A stretch of DNA of 64,000 nt, taken from the NCBI GenBank assembly GCA_900315425.1, contig OMZA01000005.1, positions 46,966 through 110,965 on the forward strand, given 5' to 3'. Made by a program: the position numbers and the translations under genes. The notes below the pieces were generated by a model. It saw only the letters and a program-made list of their open reading frames with translations. It ran no database searches and was not told the DNA's origin. Source of the stretch: an uncultured Eubacteriales bacterium (lineage in GTDB: Bacteria > Bacillota > Clostridia > Lachnospirales > Lachnospiraceae). Positions 27,778 through 36,972 of this stretch are shown piece by piece (position 1 is the stretch's first letter; every line of letters starts with the position of its first letter).

Positions 27778-27815
27778 TTCACTTTTCCGCCTATCTTTTA
27801 TTTTTTTAATACATT

Positions 27816-29447
27816 TTAAAATGCTGATGTTATTCTTGGTATAAACTGTTTCTTTCTTGAAACCACACCCTTAAGTATTGCAGAATCATTTTCCACTTTT
27901 ACATTAAAGGCCTCTTCTAATATTTTGTCTGCTCCGGATCCACAATAGATTACCTCTGTGGACTCATCCATTATGTTGGTAAGCATGAAAAATATCATAT
28001 CCAGTTTGTGGTCTTTGTAAGCTTTATCTAAGTATGTCATTAGTTTATCTTTAATCACAGCCTGCTCTGACTTATCCAGAGAATTTATCTGTCCTACACC
28101 GATTTCTTTTCCACCCAGGTCAAATTTCTTATAATCCTGGTAGAATATTTCTTCAGGAGATTTCCCCTTAAGATTACTTCCTGCTGTAAACATATCTGTA
28201 GCAAAGGTCTCTATATCAACTTCTGCAATACTTGATAAATCTGCTGCTGCATTCTTATCCACCACTGTACAGGTTGGTGACCTGAACATTAATGTATCCG
28301 AAAGAATTGCCGATAGCAAAAGTCCTGCAATATTCTTTGGAATCTCCACGTTATTCTCATGAAACATCTGGTATATAATAGTTGCCGTACAACCTAATGG
28401 CTGGTTTCTAAAATATACCGGATTCATAGTCTCTATTGAACCTATTCTGTGATGATCGATAATTTCAAGAATCTTTGCATTCTCAATGCCATCCACTGCC
28501 TGAGCCTTCTCGTTGTGATCCACTAATATGATTCTTTTTTTACTGGCATTAATAATATTACGTCTGCTAATCATTCCCGCATAATTACCTTTTCTATCTT
28601 CAATAGGGAAATCCCTGAAACGCTTTTTACCCATTATTCCAATAATATCATCTGTGTAATCATCAGTTTTAAATTTAACAATATTCTCTCTGGTCATAAA
28701 GTAGCTAATTGGCATACTTTGATTTATTAACCTGGCTACCGTGTAGGTATCATGAGGAGATTGGATAATAGCACAACCATGTTCTGCTGCCATCTTCTGA
28801 ATAGTCTGAGATACTGTTGCCCCTTCACATACAAGGATGCAAGAAGCATTCATCTCAATGGCACACAACTGAGATTCATATCTGTTACCAAGAATTACTA
28901 AGTCTCCCTTTTCAATGTAATTCTCCATCATATCCGGATTGGCTGCAGCTATTAAAACCTTGCCCTCTGTATAATACTCCTCAATATTTCCACAAATCAT
29001 TTCTCCATCCACTGTATCTACAATATTCTTGTAGGCTGTGTGTGCAGTGGATAATATCTTACTATCTATAACATCCATGTAGGCTGTGGCTATATCCTCT
29101 GTAGTTATTACGCCTTCTAATCTACCGTGTTTTGTAATAGGTAGTGTTACCACTCCCAGTTCCTTCATTAATCCCCAGGCACGCTTTAAGGATATCTCTC
29201 TTCTGACACCTGTGGTGGTCCTATATTCAATATCCTTAACCTGATTACCTATGGTATTTATATACTCAGGAAGCTTTTCCTTGTAGTAGTTTAAAACATA
29301 TTGAGTCTCTTCATTAATCTGTCCTGCCCTGGATGCTATGTATTCATTTTCTGTATCAATTTGATTCTTCAGATATGAATATGCAATAGCAGAACAAATG
29401 GAATCCGTGTCTGGATTCCTATGTCCTATAACATAGACTTTACTCAT
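27816..29447 (-). CDS. ppaC: Manganese-dependent inorganic pyrophosphatase with CBS/DRTGG insert
   Basis: A ~543-residue DHH-family (class II) pyrophosphatase. The N-terminal metal motif is VIGHRNPDTDSICSAIAY; two CBS domains and a DRTGG-like domain are inserted (about residues 70-290); then come ILVDHNEKAQ, the DHHRIGSIE motif and the DHHA2 domain. Known CBS-pyrophosphatases are inhibited or activated by adenine nucleotides through the insert. Three in-frame start codons lie in a row (29453 TTG, 29450 and 29447 ATG); the last has the best spacing from GGTGG. The start overlaps the end of the upstream small membrane protein gene, implying coupling. Confidence 0.92.
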   Translation of the reverse strand: MSKVYVIGHRNPDTDSICSAIAYSYLKNQIDTENEYIASRAGQINEETQYVLNYYKEKLPEYINTIGNQVKDIEYRTTTGVRREISLKRAWGLMKELGVVTLPITKHGRLEGVITTEDIATAYMDVIDSKILSTAHTAYKNIVDTVDGEMICGNIEEYYTEGKVLIAAANPDMMENYIEKGDLVILGNRYESQLCAIEMNASCILVCEGATVSQTIQKMAAEHGCAIIQSPHDTYTVARLINQSMPISYFMTRENIVKFKTDDYTDDIIGIMGKKRFRDFPIEDRKGNYAGMISRRNIINASKKRIILVDHNEKAQAVDGIENAKILEIIDHHRIGSIETMNPVYFRNQPLGCTATIIYQMFHENNVEIPKNIAGLLLSAILSDTLMFRSPTCTVVDKNAAADLSSIAEVDIETFATDMFTAGSNLKGKSPEEIFYQDYKKFDLGGKEIGVGQINSLDKSEQAVIKDKLMTYLDKAYKDHKLDMIFFMLTNIMDESTEVIYCGSGADKILEEAFNVKVENDSAILKGVVSRKKQFIPRITSAF

Positions 29448-29685
29448 CATCAACCACCGTCGTTTCTTCTACCGTGCTATTTTCTCCCACTCTTGTGGAT
29501 ACAATACTTTGGGTTTCTTTATTACTGTTTCTTTTTTCATTAGACTTTCCGCCTACGAATATTACTATAAGCATCAAAACCAACAGATATCCAAAGAATA
29601 CACACAGATATATAAATCCACCTTTATTTACTTTCAGCTTTTCTTTAAATGTCTGTTTTTTCTTTTTTCTTCTAACCTTAGCCAC
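29440..29685 (-). CDS. Small single-pass membrane protein
   Basis: An 81-residue protein with a very basic N terminus (KVRRKKKKQTFKEK), one hydrophobic segment (about residues 24-44) and a Thr/Ser/Glu-rich C-terminal tail, so Nin-Cout by the positive-inside rule. I recognise no family. Its stop lies within the start region of the pyrophosphatase gene (8-base overlap), and it follows the 195-residue-frame membrane protein by 14 bases, so all three are one operon. AAGGAGTGTTTG precedes the start. Confidence 0.65.
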   Translation of the reverse strand: MAKVRRKKKKQTFKEKLKVNKGGFIYLCVFFGYLLVLMLIVIFVGGKSNEKRNSNKETQSIVSTRVGENSTVEETTVVDDE

Positions 29686-29699
29686 TGTACAAACACTCC

Positions 29700-30266
29700 T
29701 TAGTTCTTAAATGCATTCTTGCCTTTTCTAACTCTTTTCTTTGTGCTGCTCTTAAGCTTTATGTCATCTTTATCCTTTTGCATAGCCATTCTTCTTTTAT
29801 TTGCCTTTTCTAATGTCTTATATCCCAACGGACGTTTTTTCTTAATTCTATTCATAAGCTTAGATGTCAGACATCCAAAAAGTCCCATTACAAAATATAC
29901 CCCGGCAAATATTATGAATTCAAACTGGTAATGAAATATAAATATTGATGGAACAAAATAGATAGAACATAGTATTGGGTATACTATGCTGAATCCATGA
30001 TTAGAAGTTAGCATCAAACACTCAACAAATACCGCAAAGCAAGCCATATAAATTATGAGCATCGGTCCCAAAACAAAGAAGTTAGAACCTGTTGCGATAG
30101 TTAACATCCAACATATAAAAGGTAATACATAATACATTATCGAATTAATAGCTGTTACTTTTATAAGCCCTGCCATTTTTAACTGATATGCGGCTTCTGC
30201 ATTTTCTCTTACTACCTTGTCTTTGTTTGCCTGTGACTGGCTTTTTTTATTTTTAGTATTACTCAT
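29700..30266 (-). CDS. Four- to five-helix membrane protein, unknown function
   Basis: About 188 residues from the ATG at 30266 (AAGGATAGGG upstream; the frame extends seven codons more without support). Hydrophobic segments lie near residues 43-62, 67-88, 95-115 and 120-138, with a highly basic C-terminal tail (KSSTKKRVRKGKNAFKN). I do not recognise the family. It is first in the operon with the small membrane protein and the pyrophosphatase, with a promoter at 30303-30331. Confidence 0.7.
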   Translation of the reverse strand: MSNTKNKKSQSQANKDKVVRENAEAAYQLKMAGLIKVTAINSIMYYVLPFICWMLTIATGSNFFVLGPMLIIYMACFAVFVECLMLTSNHGFSIVYPILCSIYFVPSIFIFHYQFEFIIFAGVYFVMGLFGCLTSKLMNRIKKKRPLGYKTLEKANKRRMAMQKDKDDIKLKSSTKKRVRKGKNAFKN

Positions 30267-30302
30267 TTTCCCTATCCTTTTTAGCATTTATTGTTTCACT
30301 TG

Positions 30303-30331
30303 ATTATATGCGACATAGGGATTTATTGCAA
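30303..30331 (-). promoter_or_regulatory. Promoter of the membrane protein / pyrophosphatase operon
   Basis: TTGCAA (30326-30331) and TATAAT (30303-30308) on the minus strand, 17 bases apart, about 37 bases before the first gene. Confidence 0.6.
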
Positions 30332-30362
30332 ATAATCCACGAAATATTCAAATTCTTAGATA

Positions 30363-33089
30363 TTACAGTATTCTGATAAATCTTTCAAAGGCCATTCTAC
30401 CTTCCTGGTCTCTTTTAAATACTCCGGCATCTTCAAGAACCTTTGCAAAGGCATATCCTACCTCGTCTTTCAGAATCACACTTGCACTTTTAGCATCAAA
30501 AATTCTGTGTTTAGCAACAATGGTTTTTACCCATTCTGCATGCTTGCTGATTTCCTCGTCTGCCTTTACCAACTCGTAAATGTCCTCTTTTTTATTATTT
30601 ATCATTATCTTTCTTATCTTATTTATCTCGCCTTTAAGTCTTGCCGGAAGCACCGCCAGACCCATAACTTCAATAAGTCCGATATTTTCTTTTTTAATGT
30701 GATGCAATTCTTCATGAGGATGGAACACACCTAACGGATGCTCTTTACTGGTAAGATTATTTCTAAGAACCATGTCTAACTGATACATATCGCCTACTTT
30801 TCTGGCTATAGGAGTTATCGTGTTATGGTAAACGTAATCACCATTTTCATCCTTGGTTCTGGCATATAATCCCACTAATTCATCGCTATAATTTTTCCAC
30901 TTGTCCAGAATTTTATCAGCCATTTCCAATAATTTTGAAAGATGGTTTGAGCTAAGTCTTATCACTGACATCGGCCATTTTACAATGCCTGCATGGACAC
31001 CCTTATAATCGTAGATGGATATTTCTTCTTCAATTGGTGCCATTGCCATTGGAAATGTATAATGTCCTCCCTGGAAATGATTGTGTCCTAATATAGAGCC
31101 TCCCACTATTGGCAGGTCAGCATTTGATCCTATAAAATAATGCGGAAACATTTTTACAAAATCAAATAACTTCTCAAATGTAGAATGATCTATTCGCATT
31201 GGTGTATGCTTTGAGTCCATTACTATGCAGTGTTCATTGTAGTACACATATGGTGAATACTGAAATCCCCAGTTCTCTCCATCCAACTTAACCGGCATTA
31301 TTCTAAGATTTTCTCTAGCCGGATAGTCATCTCTTCCTGTATATCCTTCATTTTCTATACACAAGAGACACTTTGGATAACCTGCCTCAACATTTTTAGC
31401 CGCCGCTATATCTCTTGGGTCTTTCTCCGGTTTTGAAAGATTGATTGTTATATCTAAATCTCCATATTCCGTATGAACTTTCCATTTTACATTCTTCTTT
31501 ATTCGGTCCCTTCTTATGTAGTTGATATCTTTGGAAAATGAATAGAACCAATCTGTAGCTTCCTTGGAATTATATCTCTTAAGGAACTCAAATCTTCTTA
31601 TGGCCTCAGATGGTCTGGCTGCCATCGTTCCCATAATCCTTGTATCAAACATATCTCTACATACAACGGTATCTCTCTCAATAAGTCCATGATATGCTGC
31701 ATAATCATCTATGATATTTAACAACAGTTCCAACAAACCAGTATTTAGTTTTTTCTTTTCTATATTTCTAACATCATCTGATGCATTTATAATATCTCTT
31801 CTACTTCCAGTGTATTCATCTACATGAAGTTCCCCAAGAAGCTGATTTACCACATAGTTAATGTCCTCTTTCCATATAAGCTTTTTGGCAATTCCATATC
31901 CTACCAGACAGGTAATAGCCCATTGTATCAAAGCATTAGCTCCTGTACCTTTGCACAGTTCTCCCTTTTCTATACATCTTGCCCCGTCTCCAATGTTCAT
32001 AATAAAACACTGGGCGTTATTGCCGGTCTTTTCCTTGTATTCTTTCTTTAAACCTGCTACAAAGTTATCCACTTCATCCTTATCCACTATGGATACTGTA
32101 CATCCACCAAAGCCTCCGCCGGTAATTCTCGAACCTACGCAACCATCCTGCATCCAGGCTGCCTCTGCTAAAATATCCACTTCCTCGCTACTGGCTTCAT
32201 AGTCATTTCTCATGGAAATGTGGGACTTATTCATTAATTCTCCCAAGCCCTCTATATCTTCATCCTCCAGATATTCCAGGGCTTCTATGGTTCTCTGGTT
32301 TTCATATATGACATGCCTTGCTCTCTTTATCAAGGTATCTTTTCCGTCAAGGCAATACTTTATTTCCTCAAATTCCTCCGGAGTAAGGTCGCACAAATAT
32401 TTTATATCATTCCTTACGGTTTTTATATATTTAAGGGCTTGTTCACACTCTTCTCTTCTCTTGTTATACTCACTATTAGCAAGAAAATGTTTCTTTCCTG
32501 AATTGGCTATAACTATCTGATAATCTTCCATGTCCATAGGAACGTATTTGTACTCTAAAGTTTTACTTTTCAAATACATTGCATTATCAGCTTTTCCCAT
32601 GGCAACAGTCATTTGATCCATGATTCCACATCTGGTGGAATTATATTTATTCTCCGATTCCTGACACATTTTAGAAATAACCAAATTATCCAGTTCCAGT
32701 TCGTATATGTCATTTATCAAAGTCGCTGTAACTATTTCAATGGACGCTGACGACGCCAGGCCTGAACCCGCTGGCAAATCTCCAAAATACGTAATATCCA
32801 TTCCTTTTTCCAACTTATATCCCATATCCTTTATAGTTTGGAATACACCCTTTGGATATTCTCCCCATCCATCATCATTTCCATTTTGTATATTATCTAA
32901 ATCAAATGTTATAACTCCTCTTCCAGGTTTATTAACAGAATACATGTTTACTGATTTGTCCGTTCTTGTTCTAACATATGCATATGTTCCCACATCCAAC
33001 GCACATGGCAATACATATCCACCATTATAATCTGTGTGTTCTCCTATCAAATTAACTCTACCTGGCGCAAAATACATTCTAGTTTTCAT
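30363..33089 (-). CDS. galK-galT: Bifunctional galactokinase - galactose-1-phosphate uridylyltransferase fusion
   Basis: One uninterrupted frame of ~908 residues from the ATG at 33089 (AAGGAG upstream). Residues ~1-385 are a GHMP galactokinase: GRVNLIGEHTDYNGGYVLP, DLPAGSGLASSASIE (ATP loop) and SRITGGGFGGCTV. After a linker of only a few residues, residues ~395-908 are a class II (Firmicutes-type) GalT with the active-site motif ILGHNHFQGGHY. The protein would phosphorylate galactose and exchange Gal-1-P with UDP-glucose in one chain, the first two Leloir steps. In most relatives these are separate genes. No galE is seen. The start is 2 bases after the transporter stop. Both active sites look intact, so this is a fusion rather than a decayed gene. 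Confidence 0.92.
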   Translation of the reverse strand: MKTRMYFAPGRVNLIGEHTDYNGGYVLPCALDVGTYAYVRTRTDKSVNMYSVNKPGRGVITFDLDNIQNGNDDGWGEYPKGVFQTIKDMGYKLEKGMDITYFGDLPAGSGLASSASIEIVTATLINDIYELELDNLVISKMCQESENKYNSTRCGIMDQMTVAMGKADNAMYLKSKTLEYKYVPMDMEDYQIVIANSGKKHFLANSEYNKRREECEQALKYIKTVRNDIKYLCDLTPEEFEEIKYCLDGKDTLIKRARHVIYENQRTIEALEYLEDEDIEGLGELMNKSHISMRNDYEASSEEVDILAEAAWMQDGCVGSRITGGGFGGCTVSIVDKDEVDNFVAGLKKEYKEKTGNNAQCFIMNIGDGARCIEKGELCKGTGANALIQWAITCLVGYGIAKKLIWKEDINYVVNQLLGELHVDEYTGSRRDIINASDDVRNIEKKKLNTGLLELLLNIIDDYAAYHGLIERDTVVCRDMFDTRIMGTMAARPSEAIRRFEFLKRYNSKEATDWFYSFSKDINYIRRDRIKKNVKWKVHTEYGDLDITINLSKPEKDPRDIAAAKNVEAGYPKCLLCIENEGYTGRDDYPARENLRIMPVKLDGENWGFQYSPYVYYNEHCIVMDSKHTPMRIDHSTFEKLFDFVKMFPHYFIGSNADLPIVGGSILGHNHFQGGHYTFPMAMAPIEEEISIYDYKGVHAGIVKWPMSVIRLSSNHLSKLLEMADKILDKWKNYSDELVGLYARTKDENGDYVYHNTITPIARKVGDMYQLDMVLRNNLTSKEHPLGVFHPHEELHHIKKENIGLIEVMGLAVLPARLKGEINKIRKIMINNKKEDIYELVKADEEISKHAEWVKTIVAKHRIFDAKSASVILKDEVGYAFAKVLEDAGVFKRDQEGRMAFERFIRIL

Positions 33090-33090
33090 A

Positions 33091-34507
33091 TTATTTGCTC
33101 CTTCTGCTAGCAAGTGTATCTGTTATCTCTTTCATCTTGTTATCATTTAATTTATAAAACTTTATGAATACCACAAATGCTGCTATAAGGCATATAATCG
33201 ATGGAATAGTTATAAGTGCTCTGAGTCCCGACAATGTTGATGCTGACTGTGCCACCAAATCGCCTGCCTTGGTTTTATCCGTGTTGAACTTTATAATATC
33301 CAATCCAACACCTGATACCAGAATCGCTATACCTCCTGCAAGTTTTACTGTAAATGTCTGCATAGAGAATATAACCGATTCATCTCTAGTGGAGTTCTTT
33401 ACCTCTCCATAATCCACCGAGTCTGATAAGAATACTGTAAGCATTACATTTAATATTCCATATCCTACATACACGATAATTCCCGGAATCAAAAGTAACA
33501 TCCAGGTTGTCTTATGATATATTCCTGAATACGAAATGAGTAATAATAATATAAATCCCACAATCTGGGATATTATTCCAAATATAAATATTGTAAATTT
33601 CCCAACTTTTTTTCTTACAACCGGAACCAAGAGCATTGCCACAACCTGCATGGCAAAACACACTGCCACGAAGGTTGAATAAAAATTCTCTCCTTGTCCT
33701 GCTAATTTGGTATCCGGTGCTGCTACATCAGTCTGAAAGAAATACAACATCAAATTCAACACCATGTTTAATGCGGTGTAAACAAATACTATCGCTCCCA
33801 CCACTGCCAGTGCCTGATCATTTTTTAATAATGATCTAAACATTTCTCTAATGGTATTAGTCTTTATATCTTCAACGTTTTTTTCCGGAACGTTAAAGAA
33901 AAATATAGCCTCTGAAACTACAAATGTTACTGCCACAATAAGGGCCCACCATTTAAATCCTATGTAATAGTCTGCCACTGCATGGGATGCACTTAGAACC
34001 GGCACTAACTACCATGGTAAGTACCATTGGCACTGCATTTCCTATACCGGAAGCAGATCTTGCCAGAGAGCTTAATTGCTCCCTTTCATTTCCCGGCTTT
34101 GTTATAGCCGGTACCATGGACCAGAACGGTATATCCATAAGGGTGTAGGTTATGCCCCAAAGCAGATAAAATATTATAAGCCATATTCTCTTTCCACCCA
34201 TGTCTATTCCCTGAGGTGTTGCAAACAGGGCATAACATGTTACTGCATTTAACACAGACCCTGCAAGAATCCATGGCCTGAAACGTCCCCATTTGGTTTT
34301 GGTTTTTGCCACCACAATGCCCATTATAGGATCATTAAAGGCATCGAATACCCTTGCTCCCATTAGCACAGTACCAATAAAGCTGGCATTCATTTTTAAA
34401 ACCGTATTGTAGTAATACAACAGATAAGATGTAATTAACATGTATACTACATCTTTACCAAAAGCTCCTATGCAAAATGCCACTTTATTCCTCGTCTTTA
34501 GCTCCAT
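33091..34507 (-). pseudogene. GPH-family sugar:cation symporter, frameshifted
   Basis: Two overlapping frames together give one full-length glycoside-pentoside-hexuronide (MelB/LacS-like) transporter of about 470 residues and 12 helices. The first (34507 to 33953) has the family start TRNKVAFCIGAFGKD and DPIMGIVVAKTKTKWGRFRPW, then reads out of frame after TMVVSAG. The second (from about 34005 to 33091) continues with VPVLSASHAVADYYIGFKWW. Removing one base near 34006 joins them. It is either a real mutation that would abolish uptake by this protein or a sequencing/assembly error. The gene is tightly placed before the gal fusion (2 bases) and 3 bases after a glycosyltransferase gene, so its expected substrate is galactose or a galactoside. 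Confidence 0.8.
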
Positions 34508-34510
34508 AGG

Positions 34511-35983
34511 CTATCCCCCGATTCTTTTTAAATTCATGGCATGCTCCACAACTTTATATGCTCCGTCGTATATGCCCGCCTTCTTGTTATTAAGTATATT
34601 TTCACACATATTATTTAACACCGTAGAATCCTTAATAAATAACCTTATCATTTGTAAAGTATGTGGTATATCCCTGCACTCTAAAGTTCCATCACCTATT
34701 TCCGCCGAGTGGATGGCACCCCATTGTTCATGTCCCCCGATTCGTTTTATAAATAACTTTGGAATAGGGTAAAATGCTAATTCGCTTGGCTTGGTAACTA
34801 GTACGTCAGTTGACCTCATTAACATATTAGTTGTATAGACAGCTTCAAATATATTCTCATGATAAAATGCATGGACTCCCGAAATATCATTTTTCAATGC
34901 ATCCTGACAGAAACTTTCAGTTTCCAAAAAATCCTGAAAATGAGTATTGGTTACACTTTCTAACTCATCAATCTCCCGGCATAATTCTTCCCATACATTT
35001 ATGTAATCTCCTACGTTTATATAAAGAACTACGTAGTCCTTCTTTATAGCCGGCATCAGATATTTGATAATTGCTGCAAATATCTCCTTTTGAGCCCCGG
35101 CCCCTCCTATGCTTAATAAGAATCTCATAGGTTTTTTATTTTTCTTTCTTTCAATTCTTGCCTGACAATCTGCCTCTATATTAGTCACCAACTCGTGGTC
35201 CACATAGTGTCCTGTATATACCAGACTTTCTGCCGGCATTGGTTTTAAAACATCATCCCCACTCATACCATTTAGAATCCTATAACCCATATATGCACTA
35301 TGGGTTTGGACAGTATGAAGGCTTCCCTCTGCTAAATGCAATGCCATTGGCCAATTGTCCGGAATTGCATTTACCACGTATTTCATCCCTGCATGAATTG
35401 CCGCCTGGGCTGGCCATACGTGGGTTCCCACTACAGGTATTTCCTTAGGAATATTTTTAAAAACCGGTGCCATCAATTCTGCATTTTTCTGATCTGATGC
35501 ATTGTATGAAAGCTTTCTAAAACCTTCATAATTCATTGGTTCCCAGAATAGTTTATTAAATGCATTGCTCCTTTGAGATATTCTCGAGCCCATAGAATAC
35601 AAATCATTCTGGTTACTTATTACCTTTGTACATACCGTATCTTCATAGGAATTCAAATCCATCCAATATGGCTTGTACCCCATGGAATTAGCGGCTGAAG
35701 CAATGGCCATGGATATTCTGTAATGGCCAAACCCCATTCTTATATTTCCAACAATAATACCTTTATTAGTATCAAATATGTCATCTGCTCTTACATCATC
35801 CAGCTTTATATCTTTAACGCCAAGAATTTCTCCTATGTACGGATTATTTTTTATAGCCGTCACATAATTTGCATCCTTGTCGTCTCCGTATCTTTTGGCA
35901 TACTTGGCCTTTGAAGCCACTGCCTTTTTATAATCCCCTTTACTTATTCTATTTCCAAATATCATTTTTGCCTTATCTCTCAT
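34511..35983 (-). CDS. GT-B type glycosyltransferase (GT28/MurG-like)
   Basis: A 490-residue protein. Around residue 80 is IIVGNIRMGFGHYRIS, the glycine-rich acceptor loop with His seen in MGDG synthase/MurG-like enzymes; near residue 290 RFLLSIGGAGAQKE and near residue 410 DVLVTKPSELAFYPIP match the nucleotide-sugar-binding half of GT-B enzymes (the Lys-Pro-Ser/Gly-Glu donor motif). No signal peptide or membrane helix is seen, so it acts at the cytoplasmic face. Exact donor and acceptor are unknown. It is placed inside the galactose operon (14 bases after the YwqK-like gene, 3 before the transporter), so UDP-galactose or UDP-glucose is a reasonable donor guess. GGGTGAGGTGAC precedes the ATG. 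Confidence 0.65.
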   Translation of the reverse strand: MRDKAKMIFGNRISKGDYKKAVASKAKYAKRYGDDKDANYVTAIKNNPYIGEILGVKDIKLDDVRADDIFDTNKGIIVGNIRMGFGHYRISMAIASAANSMGYKPYWMDLNSYEDTVCTKVISNQNDLYSMGSRISQRSNAFNKLFWEPMNYEGFRKLSYNASDQKNAELMAPVFKNIPKEIPVVGTHVWPAQAAIHAGMKYVVNAIPDNWPMALHLAEGSLHTVQTHSAYMGYRILNGMSGDDVLKPMPAESLVYTGHYVDHELVTNIEADCQARIERKKNKKPMRFLLSIGGAGAQKEIFAAIIKYLMPAIKKDYVVLYINVGDYINVWEELCREIDELESVTNTHFQDFLETESFCQDALKNDISGVHAFYHENIFEAVYTTNMLMRSTDVLVTKPSELAFYPIPKLFIKRIGGHEQWGAIHSAEIGDGTLECRDIPHTLQMIRLFIKDSTVLNNMCENILNNKKAGIYDGAYKVVEHAMNLKRIGG

Positions 35984-35997
35984 GTCACCTCACCCTT

Positions 35998-36657
35998 TCA
36001 AAATTCCACTAATTCTCCCCTGACTGTTTTTAGTTTGATAATGTTTCCTTCCTTATCAAACCACATAGAATTGTTATCTGCATGTATATTAGTTGCATAA
36101 AAATCAAACGGCTCATAGGTTTTGCCGTTTATCTGTATCTTAGTTCCAAATACCGGTTCAAGTGTCCTTAGTTTTCCATCTTCGTATAATGAAAATCCAA
36201 CTTTTGTTTTTATATCCCCATATTTCGTTGGTATAACCACTTCATCTCTATATCCTAAAATTAAACTTTTTATCATTCTGCTATTTTCATCAAAGAATAT
36301 ACATCTTGGTTTTACTACATATTCTTCGCCCCAAAGATTTATATGCATATATTCCGCCATGTCATATTCATCTTCTTCACTCCAGTATCCGCTTATTTTC
36401 CCATAATACGGAAATAGCCTTTTTATATTTCCATTTTGGTAAAAGGTTACCATCTCGCCTTTAAAACGTTGTCCGTTTAAAATAGGATCCGGATATATAA
36501 TATCCATCTCGTAAGGTTTTTCTAAATACATGGAATATAGCTGTCCATTTTTAAAAAACTCCAAGGATGGTCTATATTTTTTTCTCGGAGATTCAAAATC
36601 ATAATTAGGTATGAATCTTCCATATTTACACTTTATTTCATTTGCTTCCTTAAGCAC
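35998..36657 (-). CDS. YwqK/MORN-like repeat protein, true start uncertain
   Basis: At least 219 residues made of repeated two-strand units such as EFFKNGQLYSMYLEKP, TFYQNGNIKRLFPYYG, SLYEDGKLRTLEP and MWFDKEGNIIKLK, the beta-hairpin pattern of MORN/YwqK-type proteins, whose function is generally unknown. The first standard start is a GTG at 36657 without a ribosome binding site. The same frame stays open upstream and reads as good protein (LYGTLHGIGEVEHYLSGALK), ending at AAGGTGG just before two ATT codons (36750, 36747). The real gene therefore probably starts near 36750 with a rare AUU codon, or a sequence error hides the start. It is the first gene of the gal operon. Confidence 0.6.
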   Translation of the reverse strand: MLKEANEIKCKYGRFIPNYDFESPRKKYRPSLEFFKNGQLYSMYLEKPYEMDIIYPDPILNGQRFKGEMVTFYQNGNIKRLFPYYGKISGYWSEEDEYDMAEYMHINLWGEEYVVKPRCIFFDENSRMIKSLILGYRDEVVIPTKYGDIKTKVGFSLYEDGKLRTLEPVFGTKIQINGKTYEPFDFYATNIHADNNSMWFDKEGNIIKLKTVRGELVEF

Positions 36658-36972
36658 AACGGACTTCAGTGCTCCTGATAAGTAATGCTCTACTTCACCT
36701 ATTCCGTGTAATGTGCCATATAAGCTATCTATTATATCCCTGTTAATAATTCCACCTTCTCTATTATTTATTCTCTATTATTTTCCGATCATGTAAAGTC
36801 GGTTAAATTATATCACGATTTACACAATTCTTCTTCATTTTTTTTAATTTTTTTGTGCATTTTTTATATATTTTTTTGTTTTTTATGATATAATTAATTA
36901 ACTTGTTTACTTTAAGCAAACCTGGGGAATAATTACACAATGGGATATAAAACAAAAGCAAAGGAGAGTTTT

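Noticed and set aside
31861-32202. Plus-strand 113-codon frame
   Set aside because: Antisense to the galactokinase domain, with no supporting signals.
34086-34292. Minus-strand 68-codon frame within the transporter
   Set aside because: A shadow frame; the transporter frame has the family motifs across this region.
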